Positions 51,555-62,437 are shown, numbered from the stretch's first letter. The stretch: DNA of 64,000 nucleotides from Hypoxylon rubiginosum (GCA_902806565.1 CADCXA010000010.1:496001-560000), one strand, 5' to 3'. Numbers and translations are program-made. The notes: generated by a model from the sequence alone, not told the origin.

Positions 51555-53777
51555 CTAAAGCGCAGCTAAAATGTGAGCTAACCCTTCTAGTACTGTTTCT
51601 GCTTTCTTGATATCTTCTGAGCATTCTTTCTCTAGCTCCTGTAGCCGCACCGCGTCCCCCTGCCATGAAACACGCTCGTCGAACATAGCCATTTGTTTAA
51701 GGCCCTTATTAGCCTGCTCTAGATAGATCTTGTGTTTCTTTAAAGACTGGATTTCGCATTGGAACTGCGTAGCCACATCTGTTCGGTATGGCCATCCTGT
51801 GGTATCTATGAGGGCTTTTGCATCATCAAGCTTGTTGATTTGAATGGAGTGTTCGAGGATCTGCTCGTCGAGGCGGATCCTTGCTGCTTCTCGGTTCTTG
51901 CGAAGTGCTGCAAACAGTTCCCGGACCTCTTCTAGCTGGGACGTAATTTCCTTGATCTCATCCTTCCTCTTGTTCCAATCAGTTACTGAAAGCTCTGATA
52001 GCTCCCTTTTATAGTCTAGCTGTGTCTTGAAACACCGATCTCTTACAGAAGTAGGAGGATGGTTCAAATCCTCATGCGATCGATCCATATTTGGGTGGCG
52101 TGTGGTGATACTTTCGATACTTGGAGGGATCAGAGATACTTGGACGTTGTTGGGGCTGCCCTCTTGTCGAAAATAATAGAGAATTTTCCGCCAAATATCA
52201 ACCCGTATGTTGTCGTTACGGCTGCGAGGTGGGATTGGCTGACCAACGACCAGACGAGTCGCGCATATTATTGCATATATGCCGCAGTCGTCGCTATTTT
52301 TCTGTTGCGGACACTCAAGAGCTTCGAATTCCCATTCGGCGGTATTGCTGTACATTTCGGGGAATCCCTTGATGAACAGCTGTGCCGAGGAAATAGCTTG
52401 GTTGGTCTTAAAACTCTGTATGGAATCATATATTTTTCCTTCGCGAGTCATGACATTCAGATCCACGCATACCCAATGATGTGATACATTGCATAAGACG
52501 AGGATCTTCGCTTTTTCGAAAAACCTACAAGTGCAAGAATTGCTTGTGATAGCTTGTGCTGGTCTGCTATCTGATATCCCCTCGAAATTGATGAACTCGG
52601 CATGGTGTGACGTTAGGGCCTGCATAAAGGTATAGACGTCTTCGCCCCGAACCCAGCCGTTAAGTCGATGGGGGTCAACTAATTCCTGGGCTTCGGCACT
52701 TTTTATGGCACGGGATCTCTTTAAGACGTTGTCGCCGGGCAATGGTGACGTAGCGGGTCTTTTTCGCCCCTGGTTGCGCACAGCATCGTTTTTGGGCACA
52801 ATATCGAGCTCAGGCTCTACTATCTCGGGGTCGTTATCTGATTCATATTCGATCTTAGGGTCGTTGCCTAATTCATATTCGATCTCAGGGTCGTTACCTG
52901 ATTCATATTCGATATCAGGCATTTCGCTATTCCCTAAGTTTGGCGACAACAACTGCTGGTCCTCGTTTAAAAATAAAGATCGTACCTCTAAATCCGATAT
53001 TTCGTTATCTGGCTCGTTTACCTGGGGCCTACCCCGGGCCATCTCCACGCTCATGCTCACGTCTTCTTCTTCTTCTTCTTCTTCTTCTTCTTGCTTGGGT
53101 TGGTTCTGCGAACTGCTGCCTGATACTCTCCTGCTGAGCGGGGAAAGGGGCTCGGAGTGGCTATCTTCAAGATAAAGCGACGCATCTCCCGGTGCTGAGG
53201 TATTTGGGCCGTTGGCCGGTAATTCTGAATCCGCATCGATAGGTTCCTTATCCCGAGTATCTACGCCATTGCGATGATTTGGCTCCGCTTGCGACTTGAT
53301 CAAACCCAGAACTGCCGTTGCATCTCGGGGCTTTATATTCTCGCTCTGTGCGCTGCTAGCTGCTATGCGAGAATGAAACGCTGCCTTAATCTGCTCCCAC
53401 ACAGATTCAAAGGTCTGATTAGGGTCGGTGTTTTGAATCTCGATGAAGCTGCGCAGGAGCCTTGTACTGCGCCAGTCGTGTGGATAGCAAATTGATTCTA
53501 GTTTTACAGGCGTTAATCTCCAAGCCGACTGTTCGAGCTTCTTCAGTGCTGTTTTCGTGTTCTTATCTAGAGCCTCGGAGAGTTCCAGGTTAATTGATTT
53601 GGTTGCTCGTTCGTATTGGCGAAAGATGCTTAGCAGTCGTGGTTGTCTTGCCTCCTCACCGTAGACTTTGTGGAACTCCTCTACAAAACCACGGATTTCT
53701 TGGGCCGTCCTCAGGGGCTGATCTGCACGCTCCGCTAGATATTGTGACAGCCTGCTGTCGGGGTCTTCTTGGCTCAT
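51555..53777 (-). CDS. Ulp1/C48-family cysteine protease domain protein
   Basis: An intact 740-aa single-exon gene from ATG 53777. The N-terminal 140 residues are helical (SQYLAERADQPLRTAQEIRG). Residues 140-365 are acidic and disordered, with a run of 10 Glu (TTC repeats on the plus strand near 53060-53090) and three copies of EYESGNDPEI at about 290-320. The C48 core spans about 365-540. His 434 in SHHWVCVDL, Asp 451 in IYDSI, Gln 492 and Cys 498 in CPQQKNSDDCGIYAI are spaced 17 (His-Asp) and 6 (Gln-Cys), as in yeast Ulp1 (His514, Asp531, Gln574, Cys580). The last 150 residues are coiled coil. Such proteins remove SUMO or related modifiers; in fungi, stand-alone copies in repeat-rich regions may come from mobile elements. 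Catalysis is likely, substrate unknown. Confidence 0.83.
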   Translation of the reverse strand: MSQEDPDSRLSQYLAERADQPLRTAQEIRGFVEEFHKVYGEEARQPRLLSIFRQYERATKSINLELSEALDKNTKTALKKLEQSAWRLTPVKLESICYPHDWRSTRLLRSFIEIQNTDPNQTFESVWEQIKAAFHSRIAASSAQSENIKPRDATAVLGLIKSQAEPNHRNGVDTRDKEPIDADSELPANGPNTSAPGDASLYLEDSHSEPLSPLSRRVSGSSSQNQPKQEEEEEEEEEDVSMSVEMARGRPQVNEPDNEISDLEVRSLFLNEDQQLLSPNLGNSEMPDIEYESGNDPEIEYELGNDPKIEYESDNDPEIVEPELDIVPKNDAVRNQGRKRPATSPLPGDNVLKRSRAIKSAEAQELVDPHRLNGWVRGEDVYTFMQALTSHHAEFINFEGISDSRPAQAITSNSCTCRFFEKAKILVLCNVSHHWVCVDLNVMTREGKIYDSIQSFKTNQAISSAQLFIKGFPEMYSNTAEWEFEALECPQQKNSDDCGIYAIICATRLVVGQPIPPRSRNDNIRVDIWRKILYYFRQEGSPNNVQVSLIPPSIESITTRHPNMDRSHEDLNHPPTSVRDRCFKTQLDYKRELSELSVTDWNKRKDEIKEITSQLEEVRELFAALRKNREAARIRLDEQILEHSIQINKLDDAKALIDTTGWPYRTDVATQFQCEIQSLKKHKIYLEQANKGLKQMAMFDERVSWQGDAVRLQELEKECSEDIKKAETVLEGLAHILAAL

Positions 53778-54224
53778 TAGGACAACGGAGACTTTGGATA
53801 TGAGACACTACCCGGCCTGCAGCCCTTGTGATAAGTTTATTAACATCGGGAATTGAATTGAACTGCTGAAAAGCTGGTCAATTACACATGCCTGCGTGTA
53901 GAAACAAAAATGTAAACACACAGGTGATGATTTAGTTGTTGGTGTTGGTACAGCTGGCAAGGAAGCGTATTACCGTATTGGTAAAGTTTGTAGGAAAAAA
54001 GCGAACAAAACTAAAGTACCTAGGTACTTCTATCCTTCCTCCCTTGAAGTTAGTGCCTCTTTCTGTTCAGCTTGTGTAACCTACCTCCTACCTCCTACCT
54101 TAGGTACATTATGAAGGAGGTACCTACCTAGGTACCTTGTAAACCCGTTTAAGACACGAGTAATTTTCTCCAACATCTTTTAGGGAGGCCTGTGATGAGA
54201 AGTCCCTTCCGGTCGTGCCACCGC
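53778..54224. other. spacer with AGGTACCT palindromes
   Basis: Upstream region of the protease gene. Palindromic words (GTACCTAGGTAC, CCTACCTCCTACCT, GAAGGAGGTACCTACCTAGG) cluster at 54015-54140. No gene seen. Confidence 0.5.
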
Positions 54225-55920
54225 CATTGAAAATATTGAAAGATTATAAGGGTTACTTAGAACAGCAATGCCGACGCGAAAAGGCCGAAAAACTTAACAA
54301 GGAAGCCCGCCACAGACGCTTCCGCAATATCTCAACTCCTGTCGCTGTCACTCGCTCAATCTCGCCATACGCGTGATACTTGACTCTTCCTCGATTACCC
54401 AGGGTGACGTGATCAAGCAGGTCGGTCGAACTTTCCCTTGATATCATCCCGTGGGACAGCTTCGCAGCGGGCCAAAAAGGTTTAGGAGAAGCTCCTAGAT
54501 GTGCCCTCCTTCTCCGAGGTCGTATTTCCCTCCTTGCGTCAGCTCGAATACGTGTCGTCCGTGACCCGCCCTATTAGCAGCGAAATTGGTCTCTGCCATT
54601 TTGAGTTGATACCGTTGAAAACGCCGTCTAGAAGCTGGTCGACGAGGCATACAATGACTTGCCGCTGCGGGTCAGTCTCGGCCTCCACGGATCTGTGGCC
54701 TTTGTGAATCACACGACCTTGGGCAACGATGACCTGACCACTGCCTCGATTTCATTTGAAGACCTGGCCGTCGGCCGTGAAGACAGGCTAGCGCCGAGGC
54801 CGACCGTTCTCCGAGCACTTCGCCAAGCTAGGAAGCGCAAGGTTGCCCCGCCAACTAATTCTGCATATATAGACCCTCAGACAGTCGAAATATCCCCGCG
54901 CTTGCGACCGAGTATAAGACACCGCACAAGTTGCACCGCACAGCCGTCGGTTGGGTGCTCGCTTTTGCCCCCGGGCCCTCGGCACGTCACCGCCGCTCTT
55001 GTCATGGTTCAATCGCGCCACCGCGAGCTTGGGAACCAGTACAACAATGTGCTGAAGAGGATCACCGAGACCGCCTGTAAGCAGCCGCTGGCATCCCCGT
55101 ACAAACCCCGGCGGTGGGAAGATTTCTTGCGCTCGCCTATTCGGACACGATTTCGCAGCTATCGACCTCAAGATAGTGTCAACCGTCCGGGGGAAGATGA
55201 CAGCAACGACAAAGGTGCTCTCCCTTCTCCCTCCCTTATTTAATCTCACGTCGCCCGTGCCCGCGAAAGCGATTCGACCCCGACCGGTGCTACCGAACAG
55301 AGCCAACAAGAACATAGCAGACCGGCCCTACTGCACCCAGGAATGCCTCATAGGCCTGACAAACGAGGTCCTTCTCAATCCCGAATATCCTAACGCCGCC
55401 GACATAGACGGCAGCATCTCGACCCACCGGAATCTCTGTGACGCATCCGTGCCCTGCCTGCCCTCGACTGCGGGTCCGACGCAGACGCTATGCCATTCTA
55501 CCTGTCCGGAGCGATCGGGTCGCTTTTCAAGGTGCGCTTGTCGGCTCATGACTACACCCTCGTAGCTAAAGGCGCAGAGCGAGACCACCTCGCGCGCCTA
55601 CGCCGCGAGAGCGAGAGCGGAATATGCGACCGGCTCCGTCTTATCTAGGGGCGGCATGTCCCCGTATGTCTCGGTATCGTGAGCTTAGCCCTATCCTACT
55701 ACTACGACGGCGGCGTATTAGAGCGGTTCGTATTCCTCAGCTGGGCCAGACGGCCCTTACATCGGGTGATGAAGCAGGTGACCGAAAAGGTTAGACAGCC
55801 TTTGCCTGACGTAGGTACTGGGGGCGATAGACCAGGCCGTTCTTATCGACGCGGTCACTATGACATTTGGTGCCATTTATGCGCTGGGTGTCTTTCATCA
55901 CGACGTCGAGGTACGTAACG
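54225..55920 (+). pseudogene. dead Spok-like / nuclease-kinase family copy
   Basis: Fragments align in order with the intact gene at 32500. There is a coiled-coil piece (LEQQCRREKAEKLNKEARHR), then TLPQYLNSC and a TQGDV block, VPSFSEVVFPSLRQLEYVSS, and VSLGLHGSVAFVNHTTLG, the equivalent of the FNLGGGIDFENH block. Then come the nuclease strand CIYRPSD followed by ATEYKTPHKL (Glu-x-Lys kept), the Cys motif YCTQECLIGLTNEVLL, and kinase pieces GSLFKVRLSAHDYTLVAKGA, FLSWARR and YALGVFHHDVEVRNVLG, where the catalytic loop HHDVEVRN is still readable. At least six frame changes and stops break it; the DFG-equivalent is lost. No antisense frame has a better claim. It marks a second, lost insertion or a duplication of this driver-type family. 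Confidence 0.82.
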
Positions 55921-57151
55921 TACTAGGTATGCGATAAATAACCCATAGTCGTAGACTTTGGGCGAGGAGATGTTTATGATCGTCGACCGCTGAGCTCCAT
56001 CAGTCTAAATTTGAAGAGGAGGTACGGCACGTCACAGCAGAAGACCCAAGCCCCTTTCTTGCAGGAACTAACCGCGATGCCTGATTTCTAGGATGCAGTC
56101 ATCTGCTATTTACCCAACAAGCCACTGCATGCTAAGCCGAATTAACGACTCATTGCGGACTAGCTGAAAACATAGGGAGGGCGGTTAAGGCACATCAGTG
56201 TAGTATGGGGATGGGGGTTTGTGAAAGAGGGGGATACCATATAGCGCTAATAGGGATCGAACCTATCCCCCCTTTTAAACTTCCCAAGTCCCCTGTTGCA
56301 ACTCGCCCTTACAAACCAGGTTGTTTATCCTAAGTGTCACCCTCAAGCCAGCTTACCTAGGACAATGTGCTGCTGCCGCCATAGCGGGCGTGGCCTCCTG
56401 GTGACAAATGGCAAAATTGTAGATTTTAAAGATTCGTCGGACGTGCGCGGATGTGTGGCTAGCCAATCAGAGCCGGACTTACTTATCTGTGGCGTAAAGG
56501 AAGCTCGCAATATTGCCCGGATTGGGAATTAACAACTTTGCTGCATACATACCTTATGTACGTACCTACATAGGTATGTACCTTACGGTGTCCTCCTGGG
56601 TTTCAATAACCTACTAAGTCTTGATAGGTACAAATCAAATAAATTCAGGGCTATACTAGATATCCTGAATGAGGATTATTTGTAGGTATGTTGTATAGAT
56701 AAATATGTGTATTGCTTGCTTTAAGCAAAGTGAAATACGAGCGTACGTAGCCAAATTCGAGCGAAGCGAGGCCCCTCCGGAGGGCCGCCGGAGGCTTAAA
56801 TTGCAACGCGATTTTCAACAGTATCAATAAAAAAGCCTTTAGCAGCCTGAGTCACGAAGATTCGCTATAGGCAGTGAGGCACGAGGTGTAGGAGTACTAA
56901 TGAGAAAACGGCGTTTTTAAAACGGTAGATTTGATCTTATGCACCGACGATGTATTTGGCATCAGTGACCTCGGCCGCAAGTGAACATGTCGCACGTGCA
57001 CTTCCGTCTCCCCTTGAGCAGATGGTATATCGTAGAAATTTATATATTTTAATGTATATGTATGTGTATATAAATGATGGCGGCGGCGAGACTCTCAGAC
57101 AGGTAAGATGAGCCAAGGTAGTACCTCAAGATGGCGCTCCTTACGTTCCCT
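55921..57151. other. spacer with repeat C copy 3
   Basis: Nothing coding is supported. The T-arm-like module lies at 56231-56290. The words GTACGTACCTACATAGGTATGTACC form a palindrome near 56558. A frame at 56296-56532 has no motif. Confidence 0.45.
56231..56290 (-). repeat. repeat C copy 3 (tRNA T-arm-like module)
   Basis: On the minus strand the sequence ATAGG-TTCGATC-CCTAT forms a perfect 5-bp stem with a 7-base loop (56250-56266) that equals a tRNA T arm. It includes the B-box GGTTCGATCC and is followed by the 7-base TAGCGCT. No matching 5' acceptor strand is found, so it is not a tRNA gene. Confidence 0.65.
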
Positions 57152-57964
57152 GCTTCCTCTACCTGACCCTCTTTGCATCGCCCCTTACAAAAGGCCATTT
57201 GTGGGTTGAAAGGCTAAGGTGTCTTGACTTAAACGGCACTATGGTGGGTAAAGTAGGGTATATGTGCAGTACGATCTCTCGTATCGATCCAGAGTTCAAC
57301 GACCTCAAGCTGCAGAATTTGCTGCCGCCGAACGGCCGGGACGCTAGCCAAGGATTCCTCCCCTCTGATCTTATTTGCAGAGATACCCAGCGAGCATTTG
57401 AATACAATCCGATGCTTCCTCTCCTACAAACCCAACGGGGTGAACACATAGCTCTTCGGTATCAAGGGAATGGGCACATTAGGTACTCTTCCTACCCCGC
57501 AGAGGCCCGTTGATAGTACCATAACCATCTACGACACCTTGTTCCCTTCTCCGGATGATCGCGTCCTCTCTATCCACAGGGTTTGGAATATGAATGGCAC
57601 CGGAGGCGACAAGCGTGGCAAGCTCCTAGACACTCGGCCCTTTGACGACGGTAGGTGTTATCAGATCAATAGCGGGCCCATTTCCGTAGCACGACAAGCA
57701 GCTTATCCCAAAATCCCTATGGACCCGCAAGGGGCAGACTTATGGTGTCAGAACGACCTCCGGCTTCCTATGGATATAGGCGATTGGTATACCCTTTACT
57801 GGGTTTGGGAATGGCCTAATCTTGTCCCGGGAGGCCGGAAGGAGATCTACACCAGTTGTATGGACATTCAGATCCTGCCCGGCGTTCAGACTGGGACAGT
57901 TTCGTATGTGGAGGGTCAAGACTTGAACTTCGCGGGGATCAAGGAACAGATGCTTGGAGGCTAA
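57152..57964 (+). pseudogene. frameshifted DUF7492-type secreted protein
   Basis: Family features of the fungal DUF7492 group are clear: HLWVERLRCLDLNGTMVG right after a hydrophobic leader, LLPPNGRDA, LICRDTQ, HIALRYQGNGHI, then YDTLFPSPDD, VWNMNGTGGDKRGKLL, FDDGRCYQINSGPIS, LWCQNDLRLP and YWVWEWP. The mature protein would start at the His of GHLW after a signal peptide whose frame (MALLTFP / CFLYLTLFAS) is broken by one base near 57166. A second shift near 57480 separates the two main frames (57199-57513 and 57470-57964). An unrecognised intron might explain one break but not both. Family members are secreted; function is not established. Confidence 0.72.
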
Positions 57965-58296
57965 GCATCATACGGGTTACCATTTGTGGACTGAAGCAGG
58001 CTTCCTTCCCACCTCATAGTGTCTTTCTTAATATGCTTAGATGAACTAGTTGCTTTCATTATCGATTACTTCGCAGCGTGCATATGAGATCGCATCTTCG
58101 TGGGAACTACCTAGGTACCTATATCTAAAAGCTAACGCCGAACGTGAAAAGGGGAGGCTTGCCAACCGCTTAAGTATGGTTAGGCCCATCGCCATTATGC
58201 TTTAGAGGAATCGCCTGCTTAATTGCAACATCGTGGACATGTGAAAGAGTCTTATCCTTACCCCCACCAGCTGGACCGCTATCACACACACCGTTA
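57965..58296. other. spacer between convergent genes
   Basis: 3' regions of the DUF7492 relic (plus) and the HNH_2 gene (minus). AGGTACCT occurs near 58113. Confidence 0.45.
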
Positions 58297-59642
58297 CTAA
58301 CGATGCTGGCGACGGATCGAGATAGGCGGCGTACTACTAGCTGGGCTGGTAGAGCGATTGCGCTTACGACCCCTATCACTATCAGATTCATCGTCGCTCA
58401 CATTGTGGACTTCAGGGTCGAGACCAAAATCATCATCATCCCGGTGGACTATACGTTCTTGGCCTACGTCCCAATACTCGTCATCGCAATCCTGGCCAGC
58501 ACTCCGGGAGATAGACCGTTTCTTGGAGGTACTCTTCTTTTCAGATATGGAAGGGAGTTGGGCCAGCTCCCGAATGGTTTCGGTGGTGACGTTAGGTGGC
58601 TGACCGGGCTTCAATGATGTACGAACCCGAACTTGGAAGCTTGCACACCGCGTCTCAAATAACCGCAAGGTTTCCTTGTGGAAGAGAGACCATGCGAAAC
58701 GAGCAAAGAGGCATGAAGGAGAGATATCGTATAGTTGATGCATTATACGGTCATGGAATAGGTTCTCTTGTTCGGCCGCGTAACGAGACTGCGAATGGAT
58801 GACGTGAGTTACTAGCTTATATTTCGCTTCTTCATCTAGCTTTGGAACTATAGTAAGTTCTTTATGGTCGAGCATAGTATGAACGTCGGAGCGGAGTAAT
58901 ACTGTGTTGCTGAGGTCGTCTATTTCGGGAAAGACAGAAGAGTCGACACTATATTGTCCCATCTCGTTCAGCGTGAACCAATTCGACGCCGCCACTGGAA
59001 TTAGATGGGCTTGTTCAGTGCCACAGCTGGCTTGCGTAACCCGGCAACATCTATCACGGAAGACCGTGCGTTCGCGAGCTGTCTTTGGCAGGTCGGGTAC
59101 CTTGTCGTCGGGCATCGAGGGAATCGAAAGAGAGCGCCAGGGAAGAGGTAGTCTGCCGTGAGGGAACACCCAGTGGTAAAAACTTGGAGTAACAGGATAA
59201 GGTGCTGTAATAAGACATTATTAATAAAATAGGCAAGTTAGCTTGACATTTAGGAGAAGATTCGTATCTTACTCTCATCCTCCCAATTGGGGACGTAGAG
59301 ATAATACGTCCCTGCTGGAAGGATACCATTGTCGGGGCACCGAATAGGATCTGCAGAAGAATCGGTTGACGAGGTAAGATAATGATACGATTTCGGATAA
59401 CGCTGGCCTTCTTCTTGGTTATCTGGCCAAGTATTGCCAACTAAAATCCCGCAGGCGTAATATACAAGATCGTAGTTAACGCCTCTAGGGCTATTATTAT
59501 CATGATAATCTAAGGCCTCGAAGCGAAGAAGCGGGGAATAGATTGCAGGATACCCAGGATGCTTAATTTCAACCTTTGGCGAGTTTCTTCGGCTTGGGCC
59601 GCCTGGCGTGGATGGTGGAGGTAGACCGGATTTAAGTGGCAT
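58297..59642 (-). CDS. HNH_2 endonuclease-domain protein, paralog 2, one intron
   Basis: Exon 1 is 59642-59273, the intron 59272-59205 (GTAAGA..TTACAG, 68 nt, phase 1) and exon 2 59204-58297, giving 425 aa. I chose ATG 59642 (MPLKSGLPPPSTPGG) because the sequence before it is not family-like. The N-terminal module has KHPGYPAIYSPLLRFEALD, YYACGILVGN and PDNGILPAGTYY. Splicing yields WEDETPYPVTPSFYHWVFPH. The HNH core is CRVTQASCGTEQAHLIP (Cys 177, His 190), Asn 223 and His 232 in NTVLLRSDVHTMLD. After FARFAWSLFH comes a disordered acidic and then basic tail (RRKRNRS). It is shorter than the paralog at 437-2416, lacking the long acidic C-terminus. Nuclease role is inferred from family. Confidence 0.85.
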
Positions 59643-60428
59643 CGTGAGATGAGGTTGCTCTTCACGCCAATCTAAAAAATGAAGGGGATACAGCTCAGCC
59701 GACCATTGACCCGCTTTGGACCTGACCATGGCCCCGCTTATTTGTATGTGGCGGGGTGCCGACCACTCATGAATTCTAGGAAACGTCCGAATGAACCCCT
59801 TTCCTATCATGTCATCAAGAACTATTAGAAGAAATTCACCGCTGGATATCAAAAACACCAAGGTCTAATTAACCTCAATTATGGTAGATTCCTCATTTAC
59901 ATTGGTCTTAATCGCACCCCTTCTGTGTGGCTCACTAACAGGCTGCAGTTCCTTCACTCAAAGGGCGTGGCACGGGTAGGCCGACGCTTGGACATTGTGG
60001 CAGACTGTGGACGAAGGACGCACGCAACAGCATTAGTTCTTATATAGGTGGGGGGTTCCTATGGACTTTAGACTCGAAGGTCCTTGTCCGGCTACGCTTA
60101 AGTGTAGATCTCCTTTGTCTCGCGGCATACACGGGCGCTCGTGTCTCCGATTATATCGAGTCAAGCTCTTGAAACAATACGAACATCGGGCTGCGCTACA
60201 AGGTATCGCCCTCCCCATCCTCCCCATCCTCCCCATTCTCCCTTTCATCGCACTCGTTGCTCACCCGTATCTAAGGACGCGACTCTCATCGTGTTTCAAA
60301 ACGGCCAAGGCGAAGCAGAGTTCGGATTTGAGGTGACCGATTTTTTGAAGGAGAACAGTCCCACATCTAGCAAGCTGCGCGTACCACTCCCCATACCATA
60401 GCTCTAAGCGCTGACTCCGTGAAGCCCG
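59643..60428. other. upstream region of the HNH_2 gene and unassigned sequence
   Basis: The left 200 bp is open in frame with the HNH gene and could be 5' UTR or an extra exon. A CCTCCCCAT triplet repeat occurs at 60210-60238. A forward frame at 60141-60401 may be an N-terminal remnant of the recombinase relic that follows, but has no motif. Confidence 0.4.
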
Positions 60429-62098
60429 ATGCTAGACATTCACGAAGGGGGTACGCAATCCCCTGGGCCTCTGTATATGAACCCCATACTTTTCCACCTG
60501 GCTATCTTCTGTGCGAGGGGAGCCCTGAGGGACTACCGCGGAAAGAAGGGTCTTCTGGAACTCCTGGACGTGAAGCCCGTTCAAGGCCAGAAGCCAATCC
60601 GCATTCGCTGGGACAACAGCGTTCTCAGCCAACCCGTTTTCGTTGGCGCTCGAGGACGGATGATGACGGCAGGCGCCTTCGGTAATGCGCTACGGTCATT
60701 ACAATTCAGAGCCGGGTTCCCCGACCCACCAAGTCTCCATTGCTTTCGATCAGAGACCTTGACAGATATAGGCATGTCTCGGGTCCAAAGCCGACTAAGA
60801 AAGAGGTAAACTAACTGATATAGATATGATCTCGGCCTACTCGGACACGCAGAGATAGAAAGCCGCTGGCCACGTAAACAACCAAATCCACACCCAGTAT
60901 TACGCTAGTAGGAACCTATGCATTGATAGCCAATCCGCATACCTAGGCGCCCAGTCTCGACTGGACAGCGTTGGAAAGCACTTCCGCGAGCTGGAGGTGA
61001 AGTGGGAACCGGCACTGTGGCAATCACTACCCACGAAGGAGCAAGAAAGACTCGTTAGGACAGATGCATATAAAACCATTCAAGCTCGACTTATAGCTAC
61101 CAACCAAATATTGAATGGCTCTCCTAGCGCAGCCGGCATCGCGAATAGTGTGTCGGAAGGCGTGTCCGGCGAGGAATCGGACGACGGCCTAATCCACCCG
61201 CATCTCAAGCACAGAAGGGCCCTTCAATGACTCAGATTCGAGAGGCTCAAGGAGTATTGGGTAGACCAATCGACGAATGCCGTTGCCGGATCGCTGGCCT
61301 ACGTCTGCAAGGGGGTAGATGTACTGTTTCCTTAGCTACCCCCAGTATTACCGACGCGTCGACGACTAGCATATCTCCTGCTCATCCCGGCAAGGCTCCG
61401 GAGCCCGCAAGGACTCTTGGCCTTGGTCGATTTCTATGAGAGCCGGACAGAAGTACACCGCCCGGGGCTTGATTCTGCCAATTGTTTGGCTAATCCTTCT
61501 TGCCGGATGGCCGACCAGTAAGTCTACTCCCCTCTCCTGGTCCATTACACGCCGTTGCTAAGGAATCAGGTCCCAAGCGCACATCTACGAATGTAAGAAG
61601 AAGCAATTCCCATTTACTGACTCTTACTTCCTTTGCAGCAAATGGTTCTTCGACGCCGAACTCTAAGAGCAACACTGTCGATTCCACACAGAGCATGATA
61701 GCATCCCGAAAGAGCTAGTTTAGCAAAAAGTAGGGTCTTCCTTCCTACCAGGGTATTGCCCTTTCTGCCTGTGGGATGTATGTCTCACCGCGTCCGAGCG
61801 CCTGTTACAGTTCGGTTCTACGGTAGCATGGCGTTCCCATATCATCCGCCACGGCGTGTCATGGCGCCCACGTTGCCCGGACGCACGTTGTACAAAAACA
61901 TTTAAGGAAGATTCTTTCAACTATCACATGCAGGACGTGCATCGGGTGCCAAGATACCTCTTGGCAGGGCCAAATAAATGTCTAATAAGGAAAGCGAGCG
62001 CCGAGCTCGCAAGTTTCTCAGCGACGACTGAGAAGGTAAACGAGCGCCCGCGCACATTCGACTTCGTCTTCGAATATAACTCTAAGGGGAGCGTGTAA
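60429..62098 (+). pseudogene. decayed DUF3435 tyrosine recombinase with C2H2 tail
   Basis: The frame 60429-60809 contains NPILFHLAIFCARGALRDY, KPIRIRWDNSVLSQPVF and PPSLHCFRSETLTDI. The last is the HxxR box of DUF3435 tyrosine recombinases (His-Cys-Phe-Arg). After a stop and frame change near 60808-60860 comes GHVNNQIHTQYYASRNLCID, where the family has its second His and the catalytic Tyr, then SAYLGAQSRL and a helical region to 61230. From about 61745 a C2H2-type piece follows (YCPFCLWDV..., HIIRHG, CPDARC, FNYHMQDVH), ending at 62098. DUF3435 with a C2H2 tail is the 'FluG-domain' type; DUF3435 without it is typical of Starship captains. Several stops and frame breaks make it inactive. Confidence 0.72.
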
Positions 62099-62437
62099 AC
62101 AGCCAGAAACGGCTTGTGATCGGGGCGGTACGAGGGCTACTTTAGAGCCGGGGTGGAGACCAGAATGTACATGGCAAAGGTTGGCCGTTTCCGTCCCCGT
62201 AGGGAGACGTTTGGTAGTGGCTACGTACGATATAGATATAAACCCGAGAGGATGCGCGGGTCGGCGTAGGCATGATTCTTTACCCTAGCAATCGAGATGC
62301 CGTTTTGTCTTTCACTGAAAGCCATCGCCATGTCATCACAGCAACGGAGTAACGTGGAGCGCACCAAATGGCGTACCATATGCCGCCGGAAGTCGTAGGT
62401 ACGTACCACGCCTATGGGAAAATGACTCGCTGCTGAG
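62099..62437. other. spacer, nothing recognised
   Basis: No supported frame; it may be eroded sequence linked to the recombinase locus. Confidence 0.35.

Noticed and set aside
54788..55315. A 175-codon minus-strand frame
   Set aside because: It overlaps the dead Spok-like copy, whose plus-strand motifs are clear; no motif in the antisense frame.
32500..62098. Calling the region a defined Starship element
   Set aside because: No intact captain, no boundaries and no target-site duplication can be shown from this window alone; kept only as a hypothesis.
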